Shown: positions 58,011 through 64,000 of the stretch, piece by piece
Position numbering within the stretch: position 1 is the stretch's first letter
Layout: each line of letters starts with the position of its first letter
The notes under the pieces: generated by a model
Databases searched by the model: none
What the model saw: only the letters and a program-made list of their open reading frames with translations
What the model was told of the DNA's origin: nothing
Position numbers and translations under genes: made by a program
NCBI RefSeq assembly: GCF_002264395.1
Contig: NZ_NFVA01000009.1
Location: 1 to 64,000 of the forward strand
Reading direction: 5' to 3'
DNA length: 64,000 bases
Source of the DNA: Paenibacillus sp. VTT E-133291
GTDB lineage: Bacteria; Bacillota; Bacilli; Paenibacillales; Paenibacillaceae

Positions 58011-59555
58011 ATGAGTGTTAATACAATTGTCAATTATATCAAGGCTGCATATCCGGTAATTTGGGTCAAATCCTTTGAAGAGGAACGTTGCCTGAAAGAA
58101 ATTGGAAAAATCGCAAAAGAACGAGCTAAGCAGCTGAAGGTATGGAGTATCACTCAAGGGTTTATGAATCGGGTAGATCCTTCAGATGATTCTGGTCATG
58201 AATGTACAGATCCGATAACTGCACTTGAGTTTATCAAAAACGATACAGAAACACACAGCATCTATGTCCTTCAAAGCTTTCATTTCTTTTTGGAGGATAA
58301 TCCTATGATTCTGCAATTATTAAAAGATTTGATTAATCACTGCAAAAGTCATGCTAAATCAATTGTTTTCTTGTCCTGTCGGATAGTTCTTCCAGTAGAG
58401 ATCGAAAAAGAAGTTGCTGTATTGGACTTCGATCTTCCAAATCTGGAGGAACTGGGACAGATATTGGATGATATCTTAACTCCATCAGGTAATGCCATTG
58501 AGGTAAGTAATCGTAAACGTATCCTTGAGAGTGCTCTTGGACTTACTGCAGCAGAAGCAGAAAATGCTTTTTCGTTAGCTATTGTCGTCCATAAGGCACT
58601 TAATGAGGAATCCGTTAAGACCATCCAACAAGAAAAAGCAAACATTGTTAAAAAATCCGGAATGATGGAGTTTATCCCTCCAACCAATACCATAAACGAT
58701 ATTGGTGGGGCTTCGAATTTTAAAGAATGGGCGCAAAAACGGCTTAAAGCCTTTACAGAGGAAGCCAGAAAGTTTGGCATACAACCTCCCAAAGGTGTTG
58801 TCTTAACCGGTATAGCAGGAAACGGAAAATCTGCTATGGCTAAAGGTTTGGGTAATTTCTGGCAGCTTCCAATTCTAAGATTCGATGTTGGAAGTGTTTT
58901 TGGTTCATTAGTTGGTCAATCAGAGGATAATATGAGCCGGGCGCTCAAGATGGCAGAAACAATAGCTCCCTGTATTGTGTGGATTGATGAAATTGAGAAA
59001 GCATTTTCGGGTTTAAGTAGTTCTGGCTCGTCTGATGGCGGTACAACCTCTCGTGTTCATGGATACTTTCTTACTTGGTTGCAAGAAAAGAAGGAGAACG
59101 TATTTGTACTGGCAACAGCTAACAATATCAGAACGCTTCCACCTGAATTAACACGTAAAGGACGATTCGATGAAATTTTTTGGTTTGATTTACCAGAACC
59201 AGAAGATCGCAAAGAAATTCTCTCAATACACCTACGTAAGCGTGGTCGCGAACCTGAAAAATTTTCTTTGGATTTAGTGGTGAAAAAAACGAAGGATTTT
59301 GTTGGTGCAGAACTTGAACAGGTGGTTGTAGATGGACTAAATATAGCTTTTTCAGAGGATAACGATTTAAATACACAACACCTTCTGGAGGCAGCCGAAT
59401 CGACTGTACCGCTATCTAAATCCAAATCGACTGAAATCGAGGATATGAGAAAGTGGGCGCTTGAAAACGCGCGCATGGCATCTACACCACATTCACAGAA
59501 AAATCCATCTGTGGTTTCATTTCCAGGCAGTCGAAGAGAACTTAGTACTGATTGA
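58011..59555 (+). CDS. Ycf46-like AAA+ ATPase, 514 aa
   Basis: Residues ~1-225 are a conserved non-catalytic region ('YIKAAYPVIWVKSFEEERCL', 'LPNLEELGQIL'). Residues ~240-470 are an AAA+ module: 'GVVLTGIAGNGKSAMAKGLG' (Walker A), 'CIVWIDEIEKAFSG' (Walker B), 'LATANNIRTLPPELTRKGRF' (second region of homology with arginine finger). This matches the Ycf46 family of cyanobacteria and plastids, also seen on bacterial plasmids and phages. AAGGAG 8 bases upstream. Its neighbour encodes DUF1257 (Ycf35-like), a recurrent pairing. Confidence 0.8.
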   Translation: MSVNTIVNYIKAAYPVIWVKSFEEERCLKEIGKIAKERAKQLKVWSITQGFMNRVDPSDDSGHECTDPITALEFIKNDTETHSIYVLQSFHFFLEDNPMILQLLKDLINHCKSHAKSIVFLSCRIVLPVEIEKEVAVLDFDLPNLEELGQILDDILTPSGNAIEVSNRKRILESALGLTAAEAENAFSLAIVVHKALNEESVKTIQQEKANIVKKSGMMEFIPPTNTINDIGGASNFKEWAQKRLKAFTEEARKFGIQPPKGVVLTGIAGNGKSAMAKGLGNFWQLPILRFDVGSVFGSLVGQSEDNMSRALKMAETIAPCIVWIDEIEKAFSGLSSSGSSDGGTTSRVHGYFLTWLQEKKENVFVLATANNIRTLPPELTRKGRFDEIFWFDLPEPEDRKEILSIHLRKRGREPEKFSLDLVVKKTKDFVGAELEQVVVDGLNIAFSEDNDLNTQHLLEAAESTVPLSKSKSTEIEDMRKWALENARMASTPHSQKNPSVVSFPGSRRELSTD

Positions 59556-59636
59556 TTCTAATAAAATTCTGCAGGTCCTAAATAACATGGGAACTGACTA
59601 GCATTCAAATGGGTTAAATAAAAGGAGGAATTTATC

Positions 59637-60023
59637 ATGTCTCATTACTCAACAATCCAAATGATAATCACTAATATACCAGCACTGAAAACCGCTGCAG
59701 AAGCATTGGAGTTGCTTCTGATCGAGAATGGCATCTGCCGTGGTTATACCCGCTCCCAAGATATAAAAGCAGATTATGTAATTCAACTCAAAGGTCCATA
59801 TGATGTAGCCGTCATCAAAGGCCAGAACGGCGCATATTCCATGGAAACCGACTGGTGGGCTGGCCATGTGGAGAAAGAAATTGGTAAGAACGGTGGACGC
59901 CTCCTTCAGGAATACGGAATCGCGGTAACCATTCAAAAAGCCCGCAAACAAGGTCATACCGTACACCGCAAAGTCGCGGCCGATGGTACGGTGAAATTGC
60001 AGGTTACAGTGAGCGGACTTTAA
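59637..60023 (+). CDS. DUF1257 (Ycf35-like) protein with DUF2997-like tail, 128 aa
   Basis: Starts 'MSHYSTIQMIITNIPALKTA', the typical DUF1257 opening (MSHFSxI...L..AL). The C-terminal ~15 residues 'RKVAADGTVKLQVTVSGL' resemble the core of DUF2997 proteins, which are normally separate short partners of DUF1257. AAAGGAGG 9 bases upstream. Follows the Ycf46-like gene; joint function unknown in any organism I recall. Confidence 0.7.
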   Translation: MSHYSTIQMIITNIPALKTAAEALELLLIENGICRGYTRSQDIKADYVIQLKGPYDVAVIKGQNGAYSMETDWWAGHVEKEIGKNGGRLLQEYGIAVTIQKARKQGHTVHRKVAADGTVKLQVTVSGL

Positions 60024-60043
60024 TAATGAGGGGAGAGATTTTA

Positions 60044-60376
60044 ATGGCTATTATTCAACAGTATGTTATGTTACAGATGATTGTTGCTATTTTAGCATCT
60101 CTAAGCTGTGATAAAGTCCGGCTCTATTCAATACAGAGTAGTTGCCTGTCTCTAAATCAAAAAAGAGTTCTTCCATCATGGAGTTCGAAGAAAGATGGAC
60201 TAATTGATAAAGCTCAAGGGAAAGAAGTAGTTTATGTTGATGTTCCCCTTTGCTTTCTGTTTTCTGCAGACTTTCCTTTTTACTCGGCAGGACGCGGAAA
60301 TATCTACAAACTCAAGGATAATGCACTTCGGTATGCTAAACGTAGCTGTCGGCCTCTGAGGATTAAAACCGTTTAA
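60044..60376 (+). CDS. Hypothetical protein, 110 aa
   Basis: ATG 60044 with GGGGAGAG 7 bases upstream. A hydrophobic N-terminus (residues ~3-22) and a basic C-terminus ('KRSCRPLRIKTV'). Last gene of the Ycf46/DUF1257 operon, ended by the terminator at 60422. No family recognised. Confidence 0.55.
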   Translation: MAIIQQYVMLQMIVAILASLSCDKVRLYSIQSSCLSLNQKRVLPSWSSKKDGLIDKAQGKEVVYVDVPLCFLFSADFPFYSAGRGNIYKLKDNALRYAKRSCRPLRIKTV

Positions 60377-60421
60377 TTGCCGGTTCCAGGAAAGCGCTGG
60401 GAGCAATTTATCTATATGCAA

Positions 60422-60470
60422 AAAAGAGCTGCAGTTATCATCAATGATGAAAACTGCAGCTCTTTTCTAT
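60422..60470 (+). terminator. Strong intrinsic terminator
   Basis: AAAAGAGCTGCAGTT (60422-60436) with AACTGCAGCTCTTTT (60452-60466). Ends the backbone operon; 60471-60720 shows nothing else. Confidence 0.95.
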
Positions 60471-60720
60471 TTAGACTATACGTTTGAGCCACTGCGTGAA
60501 TCTTTTTCAATATATCCATGTATTATCAAATGAAAAATCACTTCTAATTCCTCACCATATGTTGCAAACCCGCTATATTGTGTCAGAAGAAAACAAAGTA
60601 TTTGACTGAAAATAATGCGTTGGAATGGTACACCAGATTAAGCAGGGGCTACTCATACTCTTAGTGCTCCAGGGTTTGATCGCTACGGCAGCAGAACTGC
60701 GTGGAAGGATCTGTTGTTGA

Positions 60721-60882
60721 ACGGCAGCCACTCAACCATCTGTTGCTATTAGACGTAGCCGGCTAGCGGCGATGTCAAAGTCACAACCTGGACAAGAAGT
60801 TGCCATTATAGCTGGTAGTCCAAGATTAGCGGTGGAAGTGTGTAGGGGTATGCAAGTAGGAAAGATTAAGTTCTCTTTTTGA
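60721..60882 (+). pseudogene. Possible coding remnant
   Basis: An open stretch with protein-like composition ('PSVAIRRSRLAAMSKSQ', 'GQEVAIIAGSPRLAVEVC') ends at TGA 60882. The only ATG (60772) lacks an SD, and the frame is closed upstream. G+C is higher than around it. Low-confidence remnant of a larger gene. 60883-61056 holds no gene. Confidence 0.25.
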
Positions 60883-61056
60883 ACGAGGACTCTACAATGA
60901 TACAACAGCCATATAATATGACCTTCTGACTTCAATATATTAGTATATATTAATGCATGAACAGTCTCAAAAAAATTTAGTTGAACTAAGGAATTTTTAA
61001 CGTCTCTATATTTCCGCGTAAAATATTTATACAGAATACGAAGGAGGTTATAAGGC

Positions 61057-61362
61057 GTGAATAAACAGGACATAGCAAATGTAATAGAACTTTGTTTTGA
61101 CATTTCAGTTCAAATCCATCGAAGTCAAGAAAAGGTATTGAAGGTTTTGAGAGCTTATAGAAAAGGGGAGGATAACTATTCTGATACGTTGGCTGACGAG
61201 ATCATTAATAAAATATTCGAAATTATCAGACTGATCTCAGTGAATTGGCCAAATGAAGGAGATACAGAATACGACCTGATTTGGGATTGTATGTTTGGTC
61301 GGATTAAACAAAATAAGATTAAGCAAGAGCTTATAGACAAGTTGCTATCTTCTGTAGTTTGA
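61057..61362 (+). CDS. Hypothetical helical protein, 101 aa
   Basis: GTG 61057 with AAGGAGG ~10 bases upstream. Helical, with 'VQIHRSQEKVLKVLRAYRKG' and an acidic middle. No family recognised. Confidence 0.55.
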   Translation: MNKQDIANVIELCFDISVQIHRSQEKVLKVLRAYRKGEDNYSDTLADEIINKIFEIIRLISVNWPNEGDTEYDLIWDCMFGRIKQNKIKQELIDKLLSSVV

Positions 61363-61436
61363 AGTAATATTCACCTATTAAATATCATTATTTACCGAAT
61401 AAAGATTTTACTGCAAGGTATTCACGAAAAAGCTCA

Positions 61437-61534
61437 AATTGTTATGGGAACATTCACCTTACTAATCCTTTTTCCAGTGGGTTAAGACAGGTATTGAATA
61501 ATCAGTTATTTTTAATAACAAGATTGAGCTTTTT
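61437..61534 (+). terminator. Long-range inverted repeat with T-run
   Basis: AAAAAGCTCAA (61437-61447) and TTGAGCTTTTT (61524-61534) enclose 76 nt. This could be a terminator of the 61057 gene with a large apical domain, or a small structured RNA. 61535-61690 shows no further gene. Confidence 0.5.
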
Positions 61535-61690
61535 ACTACTCTTCACAATGTTGGGCCGAGTACGAAATCGTTCTTCTTAACCACCTTCGCTGCATAAGAT
61601 TCGACCAAGATATAAAAAGGGTGTGGATGGCTTCCAATACATTGAATTTGGGAATGTATGATATACGTAAGATAAATTGGAGGAGATCGT

Positions 61691-62197
61691 TTGTTTAAAT
61701 ACCAAAAAACAAGCTATGAAAGTATTTATGAATGGATGTCTAATAATCCAGATGCTAGTTGCTTTTATTGTGGTAAAAAAAGAGAAGACGACGAAATGGC
61801 ACATAGTTTCTTCCCTGTGGGTAATGTAGGGATATGTAAGCTTTGTATGATGGACTTTCGTATTGGACATCTTGCTACTGATCGACATGTCGTTGAACGT
61901 ATCCTTGAAGAAAAGGGATATAAGCGTAAAGTAGATGTACTGAACTGGTTTAGACGGAAAGGGTATCAACTTCTGGAAGCTGATGAATTTGGAGAGGGAG
62001 AATACAAGGGCACTTCTTTTAACTTCATCAATAATAATGAACAATGGAATGAACTTCAGAAAGAATTAATGGCTCAGAGTAAGATGAAATCCGATCAAGT
62101 TTTTTGGATTGAAGAAAACGATCGCATAGCAGAACTATCGAATGGCGCAACAAGAATTGAAATCTATAATTCCGGAAAAATACACATCGTGTATTGA
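61691..62197 (+). CDS. Zinc-ribbon protein, 168 aa
   Basis: TTG 61691 after GGAGGAGA (5 bases). 'SCFYCGKKRE' and 'ICKLCMMDF' form two CxxC pairs (residues ~23-55). The C-terminal half is alpha/beta ('VFWIEENDRIAELSNGATRI'). No family recognised. Confidence 0.6.
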   Translation: MFKYQKTSYESIYEWMSNNPDASCFYCGKKREDDEMAHSFFPVGNVGICKLCMMDFRIGHLATDRHVVERILEEKGYKRKVDVLNWFRRKGYQLLEADEFGEGEYKGTSFNFINNNEQWNELQKELMAQSKMKSDQVFWIEENDRIAELSNGATRIEIYNSGKIHIVY

Positions 62198-62303
62198 TGT
62201 TTTTTTGAGTGAATAAATTTATAAACTCGTAAAAGAGTATGTACATGTGGTAGCACTTGGATACTGCCAATGTACAACTGCTGGGAACACGTGCAGAAGA
62301 AGG

Positions 62304-62335
62304 AGGGAGACTCGGTGATACCGGTCTCCCTTTTT
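62304..62335. terminator. Shared terminator between convergent genes
   Basis: AGGGAGAC-T-CGGT (62304-62316) pairs with ACCG-GTCTCCCT (62320-62331), T-run following; ends the plus-strand unit just before the minus-strand gene at 62342. Confidence 0.85.
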
Positions 62336-62341
62336 CCAATT

Positions 62342-63097
62342 TCAATTCATCTCTTCAAGGGCTGATGCAAAAACTGATCTTTTGCCGCGAAACCAACTTC
62401 GTATCTCTTTTTTAGCATCTTCTGTCTTCACAAGGGTTAGGATCTCGTTTAATAAGACATCGCTTGGTGTCTGAAATAATTTGATATCGGAGATTGAATT
62501 TGGTGAAAATTCTTCGATAACTCTCAATTGATAATAGTCCTGCATGCGGTCTAATAGATGCTGCGGGTATTCCTTGCTAAACATTCTGACCTGAGGATAA
62601 AGACGCGGCGTAATTTCCCCAGTAGTCGGTTCGAAATCATCCCATGAATAATTCACCGCGATTCCGTACACACGAGATTGCCCAATGAGCCGTAAAAACT
62701 GGTCCTGAAACTTTTCCACTTCAATAACTCCAGTCTCTCTGCAGACAGCACATTTATGATTTTCGATATTTCCTGCGCCGGAACAAATCGGGCACTTGTA
62801 AGTATCGAGTTTTTTTTTGAAATAGACATATTTCTGATCATCAGAATAACCAAATTCGATGGTGTCTCCGGCCTCAATTTCGAATAAATCTCGAATTTTC
62901 ACAGGGATTGTAAGTTGGTTTTCACTCAGTAGTGGTGCGGTGATCACCTTGTCATGAAGCTTTGTTTTTGAAATCCAGATTTTGTGATTGTTTTCGTCGA
63001 CATGTAGAAATAAAAGTTCTCCCTCTTTTAGCCCACCTAATTTTTTTATCCAATCAACCGGGAAAAAAATCTGTCCTTTTTTGCTGACCTTCGCCAC
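62342..63097 (-). CDS. AbrB-type regulator with zinc ribbon and extra domain, 251 aa
   Basis: Two SpoVT/AbrB units ('MAKVSKKGQIFFPVDWIKKL' and 'ENQLTIPVKIRDLFEIEAGD'), then a complete zinc ribbon ('KCPICSGAG', 'KCAVCRETG', residues ~101-122) and a ~130-residue C-terminal domain not seen in the 30824 paralogue. GGAGG upstream of ATG 63097. A 19-bp inverted repeat lies across its promoter, so it probably represses itself and perhaps the paralogue. Confidence 0.75.
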   Translation of the reverse strand: MAKVSKKGQIFFPVDWIKKLGGLKEGELLFLHVDENNHKIWISKTKLHDKVITAPLLSENQLTIPVKIRDLFEIEAGDTIEFGYSDDQKYVYFKKKLDTYKCPICSGAGNIENHKCAVCRETGVIEVEKFQDQFLRLIGQSRVYGIAVNYSWDDFEPTTGEITPRLYPQVRMFSKEYPQHLLDRMQDYYQLRVIEEFSPNSISDIKLFQTPSDVLLNEILTLVKTEDAKKEIRSWFRGKRSVFASALEEMN

Positions 63098-63105
63098 ATT
63101 GATTC

Positions 63106-63168
63106 CTCCCTTACTTTCCCTTACTTTTCTATATAATTAAATGTAAGGGAAAGTAAGGGAGATGTCAA
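63106..63168 (-). promoter_or_regulatory. Promoter and operator of the 63097 AbrB-type gene
   Basis: Perfect 19-bp arms CTCCCTTACTTTCCCTTAC (63106-63124) and complement (63143-63161). On the minus strand TTGACA (63163-63168), 17 bp, TACATT; one arm lies in the promoter spacer, the other overlaps the SD/leader. Confidence 0.8.
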
Positions 63169-63230
63169 TGATATATATTTTGTTAGAATCCAATAGTTAT
63201 TATAAACATCAAGGAATTTCTGCTAATCAG

Positions 63231-63362
63231 CTATTTCCGGTTCGTACAGTCTGCGCATTCGTGCGGATCCAGAAGACTAAGTAACATCTCCCGCTCCTGG
63301 TAACTCAAACAATGCCGACTCTTACAACCAATGAAACAACCAGTATCCGCATTTAGGGTCAC
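63231..63362 (-). pseudogene. Cys-rich coding remnant
   Basis: From a possible GTG at 63362 the frame reads 'VTLNADTGCFIGCKSRHC', 'LSYQEREMLLSLLDPHECAD', 'CTNRK'. Protein-like sequence extends upstream to a TAG near 63397 ('TRNGQYEITA'), with more open frame beyond it. Six Cys suggest a zinc protein. No good SD. Probably a broken gene. The remainder of 63170-63663 shows no gene. Confidence 0.35.
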
Positions 63363-63663
63363 TGCCGTAATCTCATACTGCCCGTTTCGGGTCTAATATT
63401 GCTGGATTTCAAGTTTACGTCCGGAACTTGCAGATCTATTAAAATTACATAGCTCTAGCTGAACAAAACCTAAAAGTATTAAACAAATATCTGATCGCAA
63501 CTGTTTATATATTATTACCTATACTCATAATGTTAATGGTGAAGTCTTAGAGTACTATGTTCACTAATTACCCAATTTGAATTATATTTTGTATTTTCTA
63601 CATAAATCGGTAGGGATAAAAGTAAATATATAATTAGGGATATTTCATTATCTATAACTTAGC

Positions 63664-63677
63664 GATATTGCAATATC
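63664..63677. promoter_or_regulatory. 14-bp palindrome before the right-edge gene
   Basis: GATATTGCAATATC is a perfect palindrome 45 bp upstream of the start codon at 63722; possible operator. Confidence 0.4.
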
Positions 63678-63721
63678 TCAAACAATACTTTAGAATGGAG
63701 GAATAAAAGGAGATGAATCTT

Positions 63722-64000
63722 ATGAGTAAAGCTCTTTTCGATCTTACCCAGCAACAAATCAATATGGGATATGAAGAACGGAATGAAGGAATTATTGAAA
63801 AAGAAACAGAATTTCTCTTCAATATGATCTACAAGACGTTCTTGGTTGCCTTTTCAGATAAAGTAATTGGGATCAAAATGGATATGCAAGTGCTAAGTCT
63901 ATCGCAAAACTATCTCTTCTCAGAGGAACATAAAGGAAATTTAATGAAGTGGCTTAATCGTTTCTCTCAAATGGAGCATCCCGCGTCAGATTTAGATTTT
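63722..64000 (+). CDS. Hypothetical protein, truncated at the right edge
   Basis: ATG 63722 has AAAGGAG 9 bases upstream (ATG 63713 abuts the SD). The first 93 residues ('MSKALFDLTQQQINMGYEER', 'NRFSQMEHPASDLDF') are helical and acidic; the frame is still open at 64000. No family recognised from this part. Confidence 0.6.
   Translation, partial: MSKALFDLTQQQINMGYEERNEGIIEKETEFLFNMIYKTFLVAFSDKVIGIKMDMQVLSLSQNYLFSEEHKGNLMKWLNRFSQMEHPASDLDF

Noticed and set aside
60732..61103. 123-residue minus-strand frame
   Set aside because: No SD, overlaps the start of the 61057 gene; the plus strand of part of it looks more protein-like.

Overview
The window looks like part of a large, low-GC Firmicutes plasmid or plasmid-like element, most likely from Paenibacillus or a close relative. 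This is judged from AGGAGG-type ribosome binding sites with frequent GTG/TTG starts, SigA-type promoters, a copper-amine-oxidase-N/MORN lipoprotein, a YhaM-type exonuclease, AbrB-type regulators, a VirD4-type coupling protein, an SSB and a DnaA box next to a putative initiator. No ribosomal or central-metabolism gene is present.

Layout. 1-2.7 kb: 3' part of a large repeat/fibronectin-III surface protein. 3-4.5 kb: a small basic protein, a probable type I toxin-antitoxin pair, and a ~300-nt structured RNA with its own promoter and terminator. 4.6-7.4 kb: YhaM-like exonuclease and unknown genes. 7.5-9 kb: a lone minus-strand TOPRIM protein. 9.2-29.3 kb: a very long tract of more than 50 small, mostly orphan genes (membrane peptides, Cys-rich zinc peptides, phage-type small proteins), many introduced by one of a few shared intergenic leader motifs, with several decayed members and two copies of a possible RNA switch. 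26.6-31.6 kb: small minus-strand regulators with clear operators and a gene broken by three stops. 31.8-36 kb: lipoprotein plus c-di-GMP enzymes (GGDEF-EAL and HD-GYP). 36-38 kb: G-rich element, palindrome, nuclease-like protein, lipoprotein. 38.4-40.3 kb: putative replication initiator followed by an AT-rich candidate origin. 40.3-60.4 kb: collinear backbone with M50 protease, VirD4 coupling protein, serine protease, helicase, OB and S1 proteins, replication-relaxation-like protein, Rad52/Sak-like annealing protein, CHC2 zinc protein, SSB, and a DUF6744-like / Ycf46-like AAA+ / DUF1257 set. 60.4-64 kb: small genes, a second AbrB-type regulator and a truncated CDS at the right edge.

How it fits together. 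The right half carries DNA transfer and ssDNA-handling functions. Many of its genes are preceded, a few tens of bases upstream, by a terminator-type hairpin, suggesting attenuation or processive antitermination. The left half is an accessory gene bank whose members share leaders, consistent with growth by duplication and recombination. The strongest leads for something undescribed are the leader-tagged small-gene bank, the sequestering RNA element found twice, the Ycf46/DUF1257 module, the pseudo-tRNA with an enlarged anticodon loop, and the two autonomous long non-coding RNAs. All product names are read from sequence motifs alone; no database search was possible.
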